Origin: Flavonifractor sp963557075
GTDB lineage: Bacteria > Bacillota > Clostridia > Oscillospirales > Oscillospiraceae
DNA length: 13,533 bases
Direction: 5' to 3'
Assembly (NCBI GenBank): GCA_963557075.1
Contig: CAUWDA010000057.1
Coordinates: 1 to 13,533, forward strand
The position numbers were made by a program, and so were the translations under genes. The notes under the pieces were generated by a model that saw only the letters and a list, made by a program, of their open reading frames with translations, did no database searches and had not been told where the DNA came from. Positions 1 to 7,255 of the stretch are shown in pieces (position 1 is the stretch's first letter; each line of letters opens with the position of its first letter).

Positions 1-2
1 AC

Positions 3-197
3 CTGGACCGGGAGAGCCTGCGGCTGGGCCGGAAGTACACCCAGCGGGAGTTCGTGTTGGGGCTCATTGAAGAAGCCTTGGCGGGCGCCGAGGACGGCTG
101 CCAGCTTCGGGAGGAAATCGAGGATACTCACCAGTCCCAAGAAGGCTACGGGGATGTATACCAGCCACAGTTGGACGGTGAGACCGCCCAGTCTTAA
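3..197 (+). CDS. C-terminal end of an unidentified element protein (5' truncated by window edge)
   Basis: An open frame enters from the left edge and ends at TAA 195-197, giving the last 64 residues of a protein. The visible part is charged and probably helical at first (RKYTQREFVLGLIEEAL), then becomes an acidic, glutamine-rich tail with no hydrophobic segment. I do not recognise the family. It lies 10 nt before the next start codon, and the AGGAGG of the next gene directly follows its stop, so the two genes are probably co-transcribed. The reading frame is preferred because it runs unbroken from the edge and ends exactly at a good ribosome binding site for the following gene. Confidence 0.6.
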   Translation: MDRESLRLGRKYTQREFVLGLIEEALAGAEDGCQLREEIEDTHQSQEGYGDVYQPQLDGETAQS

Positions 198-207
198 GGA
201 GGGTAGG

Positions 208-723
208 ATGAACCGTGGTATTTGGATCGAAGTCGAACAGTCCAGAAAGCGGATGCATGAGATGATCGACCAGAAGTTTAATGACTTTATCTTGAAAATG
301 GCGTGTGTGGACTCGACAGAATATATGGGAGAAGGAACCAGTATTAAGCCCCTACTGTCTCCAGCCAGTACATTCAAAGGGACAAAGCCCGTGGCAGTGA
401 TCCTGCCAGGGCAAAGGAAAGTGGAAGCAACCACATGGCAGCGCGCGGCGCTGGTCATCCTCCAGGATTGTGACAACGATTCTGAGAGGCATGAGCATAT
501 GCTGGCCCTGCGGAATCGCATAGGCGGAAACTTTCGCTGCCTTCTCTCAGACAAGCCACAGGAACTCCGCGCCCCTCTAAAAATCAATGAGGGATTGTAT
601 TTCGAGGGAAAATTTGATACGGAAGCCTTGCTTCAGAACCTGACGAAGAAACTTCTGGAACCAGTCAGGTATGACTACAGCGGAATTGCCATCCTGCTAC
701 GTGTCGCAGAAACCAAGCAATAA
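208..723 (+). CDS. Conserved hypothetical protein of mobile elements, 171 aa
   Basis: The ATG at 208 follows AGGAGGGTAGG, an excellent ribosome binding site; the frame is open further upstream only through an alternative TTG inside the previous gene. The N-terminus (residues 1-35) is a charged helix. The core contains FKGTKPVAVIL (about 56-66), TWQRAALVILQDC (76-88) and APLKINEGLYFEGKFDTEALL (122-142), a pattern that resembles proteins I associate with conjugative elements of gut Firmicutes, possibly acting in DNA binding or element regulation. There is no signal peptide or membrane segment, so it should be cytoplasmic. I cannot name its function. It is the last gene before a strong terminator, so it probably closes a transcription unit that begins to the left of the window. 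Confidence 0.75.
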   Translation: MNRGIWIEVEQSRKRMHEMIDQKFNDFILKMACVDSTEYMGEGTSIKPLLSPASTFKGTKPVAVILPGQRKVEATTWQRAALVILQDCDNDSERHEHMLALRNRIGGNFRCLLSDKPQELRAPLKINEGLYFEGKFDTEALLQNLTKKLLEPVRYDYSGIAILLRVAETKQ

Positions 724-740
724 CAAGATATCCAGAGAGA

Positions 741-787
741 GGCCCCCAGGGCATCCCGGAGAACCGGGGTGTCCTGGGGGCCTTTTT
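741..787 (+). terminator. Strong intrinsic terminator / possible attenuator
   Basis: A nearly perfect inverted repeat (left arm GGCCCCCAGG at 741-750, right arm CCTGGGGGCC at 773-782) continues inward with GU and GC pairs to an AGAA loop at 760-763, giving a stem of about 19 bp. It is followed by TTTTT at 783-787. It lies 17 nt after the stop of the 171-aa gene. The Shine-Dalgarno of the next gene starts at about 805, leaving too little room for a separate promoter, so the hairpin may attenuate transcription rather than fully end the unit. Confidence 0.9.
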
Positions 788-819
788 CGCTTTTTGACCC
801 GGAAAGGAGGTGAAACATC

Positions 820-1773
820 ATGACCAAGAAGCAAGAGCGGTTCCGCTTCACAGACACGGAGATGGAGATCGTCAAGGGGACGGATCTGCCTGATCTGCTT
901 ACCCACTTGGGGTATCAGGTACGCCGGGTGGGCAGTTACTACACGACCAAAGAGATGGACAGTCTCCGCATCAAAGAACGCCGGCTCTGGAAGCGGTACT
1001 CCAACCAGACGGGTGGGGATGCGATCGCCTTCTTACAGGAGTTTTGTGGAAAAGACTTCCGGGAGGCGGTCAACTATCTGCTGGAATTCAACAACCACAG
1101 AGCGCGGGATTCCCCTTCCCCGCAGTCCCGTATCGTCCCGGAAAAAGAGCATTCCACCTTTGCCTTACCCAGCGCAAACTCAGATCAGCGGCGTGTCTTT
1201 GCCTATCTTAGGAAAAGAGGGATCGCCGCGCAGGTCATCCAGGGCTTTATCCAGGCAGGGCTTTTGTATGAGGACACCGAACACCATAACTGCGTATTTG
1301 TCGGGCGGGATATTGGCGGAAATGCTGTGTTTGCCAACAAGCGAGGGACCTATGACCTGGGCGGTTCTGGCTTTAAGGGAGATGCCGCCGGCAGCAATAA
1401 AGATATCGCCTTCCGTCTACCCTGCGATCCCAAACTGGATCATGTGGCCGTCTTTGAGGCGCCCATTGACCTGATGAGTTTCTGCACCATGTACCGCCAA
1501 GTAAGAAGCAACGCCGTGGCCCTGTGCTGCCTGTACCAGGGACCGCTGGACACTTATCTACGGGAAAACCCCCATCTGAAGCGAATCATCCTGTGCTTGG
1601 ATGCAGATAAGTGGGGACGGGAAGCGGCGAAGAAGCTGCAGGCTGAGTACACGCAGAAGGGATATACGGTGTCGATCAAAACGCCTGCTCAGGGAAAAGA
1701 CTGGAACGAGTACCTGCAATGGCGCAGCAAAGGCCAAGAGGATCGTGAACAACATCAGAACAGTGCCAGATAA
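820..1773 (+). CDS. DUF3991/Toprim-domain primase-like protein
   Basis: A 317-aa protein starting at ATG 820 behind AAAGGAGGTG. Residues 15-90 match the layout of a CHC2 primase zinc-binding domain (ending GGDAIAFLQEF, then REAVNYLL), but the usual zinc-ligand cysteines are absent. Residues 120-200 fit DUF3991 (RRVFAYLRKRGI, then a section ending DLGGSGFKGDAAG). The C-terminal Toprim fold has the glutamate in VFEAPIDLMS (E213) and the DxD in LCLDADKWG (D261, D263), the metal-binding acids of this superfamily, followed by KDWNEYLQ typical of Toprim_2. Proteins of this type are common in conjugative elements and are thought to act in primer synthesis or DNA processing during transfer; the exact role here is inferred. 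It sits just downstream of a terminator hairpin. Confidence 0.88.
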   Translation: MTKKQERFRFTDTEMEIVKGTDLPDLLTHLGYQVRRVGSYYTTKEMDSLRIKERRLWKRYSNQTGGDAIAFLQEFCGKDFREAVNYLLEFNNHRARDSPSPQSRIVPEKEHSTFALPSANSDQRRVFAYLRKRGIAAQVIQGFIQAGLLYEDTEHHNCVFVGRDIGGNAVFANKRGTYDLGGSGFKGDAAGSNKDIAFRLPCDPKLDHVAVFEAPIDLMSFCTMYRQVRSNAVALCCLYQGPLDTYLRENPHLKRIILCLDADKWGREAAKKLQAEYTQKGYTVSIKTPAQGKDWNEYLQWRSKGQEDREQHQNSAR

Positions 1774-1817
1774 CCCATCATCCAGGCTGAAAACAACTAA
1801 ACATGGAGGAATATCCA

Positions 1818-2729
1818 ATGAAACGCATTTTGACGATGCTGTGTACCCTGGTCGTAGTCATCGTTGGGACCATCCCTGCTCTGGCAGCGGAGGAGATCCC
1901 CCGCCAGGATGCCAGCTACTATCCCATCTCCGTGGAGGAGTACACTTACGGAGAATTGGAGGAACCCCGGATCAACAAAGTGTACCAGCTTGCCCTCTCA
2001 GATGACCCCAGTCTCATTCCGACCGAAGATTTTGAGCGGGACGGGCTGCGGTTTGTCCTGCTGGATATGACCCGTAAGAACGAGGTGGGTGTGGACACCC
2101 AGCCGTACATTGAGACGGTTACCCGCCCCAGCAAGACCAATGATATGGCCCAGATCCTCCAAGGACTGGAGGCGGAGCTGGAAGTCACCACAGAGGATGG
2201 CTACACAGGGACTCTGCATCTGGATCATACCAGCGTCCAAGTCACCACAGATGGCTATGCCACCAAGACCAATCAACTCTCTGCTACCCGCAGCTACCCC
2301 AACCTTTCGGATGCAGATGTATCTCTCGTTCCCAAGAGCATTGAGGATAAGGGCAAGACCCTCACTCTGGCGGACGTGCAGTGGAGTGAGGATCAGTACT
2401 CAGACGGCGCAGGCGGCACAGTGACCCGCTACACCGCTTCCGCCAGCTATACCGGTACCAGCACCAGCAAGTACGCCACCGGCTATACAGTGACAGCCAA
2501 CTACACCGGTGAAGTAGCCAAGACTGGCTGTGATATGGTGACATACACCGCTATCTTCGGCAGCACGGAGGCACCAAAGAACTCTGTGGAGCGTGCCCCG
2601 GACGGCGATCCCGCACCCGCAGGTACGTATGTTTCCAATTTGAAAGGGTCCCTGGTCATCATGAGCGGGGTTCTTGGTTTGGTCGCTGTTGGCACGTTTG
2701 TATTTAAAAAGCTCAAGGAGAGGAGATGA
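1818..2729 (+). CDS. Exported, membrane-anchored surface protein of unknown function
   Basis: Start chosen at ATG 1818, which has GGAGGA 8 nt upstream; an ATG at 1803 overlaps that site and would put five residues before an otherwise typical signal peptide. The 303-aa product begins with MKR, a hydrophobic core (residues 4-20) and an ALA-type signal peptidase I site near residue 23. Residues 277-296 form one hydrophobic segment followed by the positive tail KKLKERR, so the body should face outside with a C-terminal membrane anchor. No LPXTG or NPQTN motif precedes this segment. The middle is threonine- and tyrosine-rich with beta-type repeats around 215-250. It overlaps the sortase gene by 4 nt (ATGA), which suggests a shared role in a cell-surface structure. 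The family is not recognised. Confidence 0.82.
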   Translation: MKRILTMLCTLVVVIVGTIPALAAEEIPRQDASYYPISVEEYTYGELEEPRINKVYQLALSDDPSLIPTEDFERDGLRFVLLDMTRKNEVGVDTQPYIETVTRPSKTNDMAQILQGLEAELEVTTEDGYTGTLHLDHTSVQVTTDGYATKTNQLSATRSYPNLSDADVSLVPKSIEDKGKTLTLADVQWSEDQYSDGAGGTVTRYTASASYTGTSTSKYATGYTVTANYTGEVAKTGCDMVTYTAIFGSTEAPKNSVERAPDGDPAPAGTYVSNLKGSLVIMSGVLGLVAVGTFVFKKLKERR

Positions 2730-3508
2730 GCACCCTGAAAGTACGTGCGATCTTGCTGGCCGCCATGCTCTGCACACTATGTATTGGGCAGGCCAGTGCA
2801 CTGGAATACACCATGAACGCCCCGGACGATTATTTGTTCGGTAGGCCCACCTCGGATGACACCATCTATGAGTGGGAAAACCCCAATGTGGATCGGAGCA
2901 AGAACACCGCCCTGATCCCGCCCACCTTCGGGAGCCCCACCAGCTATCTTCCCGGCACAGGAACTCCCCTGACACCCAATCTCATTCCCGGTGCGCTGAC
3001 AGGCGGAGGGCTGGTCACCCAAACGGGAGGCGTGACCTATCCAACCGTAGGGGGCAGTCCTGGTGGAAACAGTGGGGCCGGATCAGCTGCCACGGGTTGG
3101 ACGGATGTGACCGACGACCTCTACTACTCCGGTGGATATCTGGGAACGCTCAAAATCCCCGCCATCGACCTGTCCACAAAGGTATATCAAGGGACGGACA
3201 GCAGTACCCTCAGTAAAGGTGCCGGTCACTTCCCGGATACCAGCATCTGGGCTGGAAATGTGTGTATCGCAGGCCACAACCGTGGTGTCCGGGATGACTT
3301 CGGAGAGCTGCATACGCTGGAGCCGGGGGACTCCGTCACCTGGAAAACGAAGCTGGGGACCCGGACTTATAAGGTCATATCGGTAGAAAAAGTGCTGGAG
3401 ACGGATACCAGCGGTACCGCAGCTACCAGCGATGACCGGCTGACCCTGTACACCTGTGTCCGGAACCAGAGAAATTACCGCTGGTGTGTTACCGCAGTGG
3501 CAGCATGA
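2726..3508 (+). CDS. Secreted sortase-family transpeptidase (cysteine protease fold)
   Basis: A 260-aa protein whose ATG overlaps the previous stop; AGGAGAGG lies just upstream. Residues 1-26 form a signal peptide ending ASA. A proline/glycine/serine/threonine-rich linker covers about 60-123. The sortase domain (about 133-260) starts GTLKIPAIDL, has the catalytic histidine in AGHNRG (H184), the signature TLYTC (C244) and the arginine in NYRWCV (R252). All three catalytic residues are present, so it is probably active. Sortases cut a sorting motif and join the protein to cell wall or to pilin lysines. Class is uncertain; TLxTC and length suggest class B- or D-like. Unusually, the linker contains LPGTG at residues 75-79. 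The natural substrate may be the TQXA protein at 4095, which is truncated here. Confidence 0.92.
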   Translation: MSTLKVRAILLAAMLCTLCIGQASALEYTMNAPDDYLFGRPTSDDTIYEWENPNVDRSKNTALIPPTFGSPTSYLPGTGTPLTPNLIPGALTGGGLVTQTGGVTYPTVGGSPGGNSGAGSAATGWTDVTDDLYYSGGYLGTLKIPAIDLSTKVYQGTDSSTLSKGAGHFPDTSIWAGNVCIAGHNRGVRDDFGELHTLEPGDSVTWKTKLGTRTYKVISVEKVLETDTSGTAATSDDRLTLYTCVRNQRNYRWCVTAVAA

Positions 3509-3521
3509 GCTCTGGGCTATC

Positions 3522-3551
3522 TTGAATTTTTCTAATCTTTTATGGTATGAT
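3522..3551 (+). promoter_or_regulatory. Sigma-A-type promoter with extended -10
   Basis: TTGAAT at 3522-3527 and TATGAT at 3546-3551 are separated by 18 nt, and TGG directly before the -10 box supplies the extended -10 TGn motif. It lies 14 nt after the sortase stop in a local AT-rich patch and would start transcription near 3558, about 20 nt before the ATG at 3580. This is the best promoter I can see in the + strand and probably drives the 75-aa gene and perhaps genes beyond. Confidence 0.7.
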
Positions 3552-3579
3552 AGGGCAACATTTTGTGGAGGTGGACACT

Positions 3580-3807
3580 ATGGAACGGGTATTCAACAAT
3601 CGCTTTGCGCAAATCATGGAGCTACTCCAGCAACAGGGCTTTTCCCTATCCATATCATCAAAATCTGGTTTTTGGGATGTTGAACGCAATGGACAGTACA
3701 TTTGTCAGATCAGTGAGGAACGCCTTGTTTGGGATGATCGTGTGAACGCCAATGAAACGGTGCAGGAGGATTTTGGGAAAGTACTTCAAGTTCTGGAGAG
3801 CGTTTGA
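3580..3807 (+). CDS. Small hypothetical protein, 75 aa
   Basis: ATG 3580 has GGAGGT 7 nt upstream; an in-frame ATG at 3547 lies inside the -10 box of the promoter and is therefore unlikely. The product is a small soluble protein with an N-terminal amphipathic helix (MERVFNNRFAQIMELLQQQG), a short beta region (FSLSISSKSGFWDVERNGQYICQI in outline) and a C-terminal acidic helix. It has no signal peptide or membrane segment. I do not recognise it. Having its own promoter between the sortase and adhesin modules could suit a small regulator, but there is no DNA-binding motif to support that. Confidence 0.65.
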   Translation: MERVFNNRFAQIMELLQQQGFSLSISSKSGFWDVERNGQYICQISEERLVWDDRVNANETVQEDFGKVLQVLESV

Positions 3808-4028
3808 AGCGATTTAGAGGAAGGAACTACATCCCCCGTAGGATACATTTTACACCAAACTCGATCGACACCGGCTATTGGCTACAAGGTACTCAAGGAT
3901 CGATCAACCATTAAAAATCCGCTGCAGATAGGACCATTACCGGAGGAGATATGGCTATCCTGCTGGATGGAACTTTGGATTATCTGGTATACTTACAAAC
4001 TTTGCGAATAACAATCGCCCCCCTACCG
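3808..4028 (+). other. Intergenic stretch with possible gene remnant and 29-codon ORF
   Basis: No well-supported gene is present. The frame directly after the TGA of the 75-aa gene stays open for 67 codons, to TAA 4009-4011, and reads as plausible protein in part (PVGYILHQTRSTPAIGYKVL) but has no good start. In another frame, ATG 3951 behind GGAGGAG could encode a 29-residue peptide (MAILLDGTLDYLVYL and onward) whose stop falls in the left arm of the next hairpin. Either could be the residue of an eroded gene; chance is equally possible. Confidence 0.3.
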
Positions 4029-4070
4029 GCGCCCCCCTGACGCATTATGCGTCAGGGGGGCGCTATTTTT
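4029..4070 (+). terminator. Strong intrinsic terminator directly upstream of the TQXA gene
   Basis: A perfect 16-bp stem (4029-4044 with 4048-4063) contains six consecutive C-G pairs and closes on a TTA loop. TA and then TTTTT at 4066-4070 follow. The AGGAGG of the next gene begins at 4077, so as at 741-787 there is no space for a promoter between terminator and gene. Confidence 0.9.
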
Positions 4071-4094
4071 CGTTTAAGGAGGAATTTGGCCAAA

Positions 4095-4454
4095 ATGAAA
4101 AAACGTCTATTGTCGCTGTTCTTGGTCTTTGTCACACTCCTGGGCATCCTTCCCACCGCTGCCCTTGCAGCTAACACGGAGGAAGAAGCACTGGGCGAGG
4201 TGGATATCTATAACGGCGGCTATGAGCTGTCCTACCTGTCCATCAACGGCCGGATCAGGACCCAGGAATATACCTATTTTAAGTATGAGGACGCCAAGGG
4301 GCAGAAAAAAGAGGTCCCAGCCTATTGCGTCAACCCCAATATCAAGGGCGTCCCGCAGACCGTGGGCGTGGGTGAGAGCATCAAGTATCTCGCCAATGAA
4401 CGGTCCAGCGATCCCAAGGTGGTGGGCATCATCTCCAACGGCTATGACCGCTGA
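4095..4454 (+). pseudogene. Truncated TQXA (thioester-domain) surface adhesin
   Basis: ATG 4095 follows AGGAGG by 12 nt; an in-frame ATG at 4047 lies in the terminator and is rejected. The 119-aa product has a signal peptide (MKKRLLSLFL... ending TAALA at residue 25), then GEVDIYNGGYEL, a PAYCVNPNIKG segment with C78, and VGIISNGY. This is the start of a TQXA domain, where a cysteine forms an internal thioester with a glutamine much later in the chain; such proteins normally run to many hundreds of residues with Cna-B repeats and a sortase motif. Here the frame stops (DR, TGA) just after NGY, so the glutamine, stalk and anchor are all missing. The next gene's ribosome binding site follows in 10 nt, consistent with an internal deletion. 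A secreted short product could still be made. Confidence 0.75.
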
Positions 4455-4477
4455 CACTATGATGCGGGAGGAGCGGT

Positions 4478-4873
4478 ATGTCCAGTAAAAAAATCTCGCT
4501 GACTGGCGAGGTGCATATCAGTACCGGAAGCATCTACACCACCGTGGACGCACTGGAAGCAATGAAAGTCATCGGTTTGGCCTACGGTCTCTACAGTCAC
4601 GCCGAAGAAGTTCGGGGTCAGCGTGTCATGTTGGACGAGGGCGGTGGACACCCTGTCCTCGTTGTGCAAGAGGACATAAGCCACCACGGGAGTCCCCTGT
4701 GGAAAACGATTTGTACCCTGACCGATGATCCCCGGCAGATTCCGCGGTATCTGGCCTTTCAGGACACTCTGAAGATGCTGAGGGAGATGGATCGAGAGCA
4801 GGAACGCTCGCCTGTTCCCCAGGTGCCGGTGCGGCAGATCAAAAAAGATGGGAAAAAGCACCATGAGCGGTGA
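4478..4873 (+). CDS. Hypothetical protein, 131 aa
   Basis: ATG 4478 lies 5-6 nt after GGGAGGAG. The product begins with a beta-like segment (SLTGEVHISTGSIYTT), followed by a helical section with DALEAMKVIGLAYGLYSH, then strands (VMLDEGGGHPVLVVQED) and a basic, probably flexible C-terminus ending HHER. It has no membrane segment or signal peptide. I do not recognise the family. It is the first gene of the overlapping operon running to 7998, and its 3' end overlaps the next gene by 11 nt, which suggests translational coupling. Confidence 0.7.
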   Translation: MSSKKISLTGEVHISTGSIYTTVDALEAMKVIGLAYGLYSHAEEVRGQRVMLDEGGGHPVLVVQEDISHHGSPLWKTICTLTDDPRQIPRYLAFQDTLKMLREMDREQERSPVPQVPVRQIKKDGKKHHER

Positions 4874-5345
4874 AAAATATTCGTTTTTTGACGTGCCGGA
4901 AGATAACATCTCCCCTCTGTTCACAAGTAAGCTGCAGGATCAGGCGCACGTGGGGTGCCTGCGGGGGAGATTTCAGGATGGCGGGATCGCGGTGGATTGG
5001 TTTGGAGGGAATGAGATCCTGTGTACGCCGGAGTTTGACGCGGAGCTGAAGGATCTGTTGAAAAACCTGTGCCAGGACGGGCCGTTGGATGACTCGCAGG
5101 CTATGAGGCGTTTTTGCCTGGAACATCCTCAAGCAAAGATGTCAGGGCGAGATACCTTTTTTGCTTTTCGTATCGACACCAGCCGGTATCGCTATTATTT
5201 ACGTCTATTCCCGCAAAAACAGAAGTTTTTCCTCTTCTGCTATCAGCCCGATCAATTTAAGAAGGATCGTCCCACGCCGGACTATCATTACCAATACTGT
5301 AAAAAATCGAGAGCAAAACAAAAGACAGGAGGTGAACGCGCGTGA
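4863..5345 (+). CDS. LPD28-like mobile-element protein, 160 aa
   Basis: Start chosen at ATG 4863 because it gives the same 11-nt overlap seen at three other junctions here; ATG 4848 is the alternative and has no better ribosome binding site. Residues 14-60 (KLQDQAHVGCLRGRF, then DWFGG and a CTPEFDAELKDLL stretch) and 75-130 (AMRRFCLEHPQAKMSGRDTF, then FRIDTSRYRYYLRLFPQKQ) resemble the pattern I know for large-polyvalent-protein-associated domain 28 proteins of Clostridial elements. The assignment is from memory of the pattern and is not certain. The tail is basic (KKSRAKQKTGGER). Function is unknown; such domains are found in phage and conjugative-element proteins. It overlaps the next gene by 4 nt. 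Confidence 0.72.
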   Translation: MSGEKYSFFDVPEDNISPLFTSKLQDQAHVGCLRGRFQDGGIAVDWFGGNEILCTPEFDAELKDLLKNLCQDGPLDDSQAMRRFCLEHPQAKMSGRDTFFAFRIDTSRYRYYLRLFPQKQKFFLFCYQPDQFKKDRPTPDYHYQYCKKSRAKQKTGGERA

Positions 5346-5734
5346 AGGTTTTGGTGGTAGAGCCGATGAAGGAGTGCTACACCAAAGAGATCAACGGCCT
5401 GGAGGAGATGCAGGCACTTGTAGGCGGGTATATCCAGGCCATCTACCCCTTCCCGGATAAAGCAGCTGTGGTCTGTAACGAGGAAGGAAAGAACCTGGGC
5501 CTGCCTTTCAATCGCCCGCTGTTCGATGAAAATGATTTGCCCTACGATATCATCTGCGGCACATTTTTTGTGGCGGGTTTAGGTGTAGAGGACTTTGTTT
5601 CTCTGACAGAGGAGCAGATCCGTCGGTACAAGGAACATTATGATAGGGGCATGGTCCTCACAGCAGCCAAAGAAACGACACCCCAGCACAAGCCCTTCCA
5701 TCCACACAAATACAGACGTGGTGTGGAACGGTGA
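5342..5734 (+). CDS. DUF3846 domain protein
   Basis: A GTG start at 5342 overlaps the previous stop (GTGA) and is preceded by AGGAGGTG. The 130-aa product matches the DUF3846 pattern along residues 1-100: KVLVVEPMK, then NGLEEMQALVGGYIQAIYPF, VCNEEGKNLGLPFNRPL, and DIICGTFFVAGL. This family is small, cytoplasmic and widespread in phages and conjugative elements of Firmicutes; its function is not established. The C-terminal 25 residues are histidine- and basic-rich (QHKPFHPHKYRRGVER) and probably disordered. It lies within the overlapping operon leading to metK. Confidence 0.85.
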   Translation: MKVLVVEPMKECYTKEINGLEEMQALVGGYIQAIYPFPDKAAVVCNEEGKNLGLPFNRPLFDENDLPYDIICGTFFVAGLGVEDFVSLTEEQIRRYKEHYDRGMVLTAAKETTPQHKPFHPHKYRRGVER

Positions 5735-5748
5735 ACACGGAGGAGCCT

Positions 5749-6114
5749 ATGACCAATTACGACCTGACCAGCATAGGCGCTGTTTCTGCCTCCGCAAAGC
5801 TGGCACATATTCGCGCCAATCAGGAGCTGGATCAGAGCAGCTATAACGCCGCATGGCTCCATGGCTACGCAGACGCCCTGACCAATGTGGCAGATGCCCT
5901 GGAACACCAGCAGGAACTTATGGACTCTATCATTGGCTGCATGGGCGAGCAGTATGACAGCGCAGAATTATACGACATTCTCCACAATGCCCTGGCAATG
6001 TCCGACGAGGATATCCTGTCTTTGGGTTTTGACCTGCCCCAGTGCCATGAGTATGACGCGGAGATATCCCGAAAAAGACCAAAAGGAAGGAAATTTGCAC
6101 TCTATGAGAGATAA
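5749..6114 (+). CDS. Hypothetical helical protein, 121 aa
   Basis: ATG 5749 is preceded by GGAGGAG with 3-5 nt spacing; a GTG at 5731 overlapping the previous stop is an alternative start with no ribosome binding site. The product appears mostly alpha-helical (SAKLAHIRANQELDQSSYNAAW in outline, then TNVADALEHQQELMDSIIG), with an acidic helix around residues 70-95 and a basic tail ending ALYER. No recognisable domain, signal peptide or membrane segment is seen. Its end overlaps metK by 11 nt, so the two are likely translated together, but a functional link to SAM synthesis is not shown. Confidence 0.68.
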   Translation: MTNYDLTSIGAVSASAKLAHIRANQELDQSSYNAAWLHGYADALTNVADALEHQQELMDSIIGCMGEQYDSAELYDILHNALAMSDEDILSLGFDLPQCHEYDAEISRKRPKGRKFALYER

Positions 6115-7255
6115 ATACATCCTGACCGCTGAGTCGGTCACTGAAGGGCATCCGGACAAGCTGTGTGACACCATCGCAGATGCTGTTCTGGATGCCTGCC
6201 TGCTCCATGACCCCGGCGCCCATGTGGCCTGCGAAGTCATGGCCACAGCTGGCAAGCTCATCGTGGCAGGTGAGATCACCGCCACGGAGCTGCCGGATAT
6301 CCCCGCCATCGCCTGCAGCACAATCTGTAAAGCGGGATACCCCAGTCTGGACTACGAGGTGGAAGTCATCACCCGTGACCAGAGTCCTGATATCGCCGGG
6401 GCTGTTTCCCAGGAAGACCAGCTTGGCGCAGGCGATCAGGGCATCATGTACGGTCATGCCTGTTCGGAGACGGAGGAACTGCTCCCGCTGCCCGTTGTCC
6501 TGGCCGATCGGCTGACCTGTCTGCTGAGCCACGTCCGCAGGACCGGGCGCATCCAGGGGTTGGGGCCGGACGGCAAAGCACAGGTATCTGTGGAGTATGT
6601 GTTCGGCCAGCCCAGCCGGATCACCAGCGTGGTGGTCTCCTGCCAGCATGATCCTGACAAGGATATGGAGATGCTGCGCCGGGAGATCCAGACGGAGGTC
6701 ATCCAGCCTGCCCTGCGGGAACTGCCCCCAGATGAAGGAACAGAGATCCTCATCAACCCCTCCGGGCGCTTTGTGCTGGGCGGCTTTGAGGCGGATACTG
6801 GGCTGACGGGGCGCAAGCTCATGGTGGACACCTATGGCGGTCTTGCGCCTCATGGCGGAGGGGCACTGTCTGGGAAGGACGGGAGCAAGGTGGACCGCAG
6901 CGGGACCTATATGGCCAGATACATCGCAAAGAACATCGTAGCGGCGGGTCTGGCAGAGAAGTGTACAGTCAGCTTGGCCTATGCCATCGGCAAAGCTGAT
7001 CCAGTCGCCGTGGACATCGATACCCACGGCAGTGGAGAGTATGGGGACGATGTACTGGCGCAGGCGGTGCGGCAGGTGTTTGAATTGACGCCCGCCGGGA
7101 TGATCCGCACACTGGGGCTGGACAAGCCCATCTTCGCCCAGTTTTGTAATTATGGGCACTTCACCCATCAGGATGCACCTTGGGAGCAATGTGACCGTGC
7201 GGACCTGCTGTGGAACGTGTGCAGAGTCAAGGAAGCAGGTGTCTCCAGCCGGTGA
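6104..7255 (+). CDS. metK: S-adenosylmethionine synthase (methionine adenosyltransferase)
   Basis: Makes SAM from methionine and ATP, with release of phosphate and pyrophosphate, in the cytoplasm. The ATG at 6104, preceded by GGAAGGAA, starts MRDKYILTAESVTEGHPDK exactly where MetK should begin; a longer upstream frame is only the shadow of the previous gene. The 383 residues are close to the normal family length. Key motifs are present: GHPDK (15-19, H16), GAGDQG (108-113), GRK in the VDTYGG region (236-245), the phosphate loop GGGALSGKD (251-259) and SKVDRS (261-266). It should be active. The host must have its own essential metK, so this is an accessory copy. Its position with a PP-loop protein (4-nt overlap) and a DNA methyltransferase about 4 kb downstream suggests supply of methyl donor for modification. 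Confidence 0.95.
   Translation: MRDKYILTAESVTEGHPDKLCDTIADAVLDACLLHDPGAHVACEVMATAGKLIVAGEITATELPDIPAIACSTICKAGYPSLDYEVEVITRDQSPDIAGAVSQEDQLGAGDQGIMYGHACSETEELLPLPVVLADRLTCLLSHVRRTGRIQGLGPDGKAQVSVEYVFGQPSRITSVVVSCQHDPDKDMEMLRREIQTEVIQPALRELPPDEGTEILINPSGRFVLGGFEADTGLTGRKLMVDTYGGLAPHGGGALSGKDGSKVDRSGTYMARYIAKNIVAAGLAEKCTVSLAYAIGKADPVAVDIDTHGSGEYGDDVLAQAVRQVFELTPAGMIRTLGLDKPIFAQFCNYGHFTHQDAPWEQCDRADLLWNVCRVKEAGVSSR

Noticed and set aside
2400..2975. A 191-codon minus-strand frame across the end of the anchored protein and start of the sortase
   Set aside because: Rich in Cys, Trp and Arg as expected for antisense of Thr/Ser/Gly-rich coding DNA, with no start signal; both + strand genes there are well supported.
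3805..3807. Possible recoded TGA joining the 75-aa protein to the 67-codon open frame after it
   Set aside because: No selenocysteine-type structure or conserved context is visible, and the downstream reading is not clearly a protein.
5930..7189. A 419-codon open frame on the minus strand opposite metK
   Set aside because: It is the antisense shadow of a well-supported MetK with GC-biased codons, has no ribosome binding site and its translation shows no family motifs.
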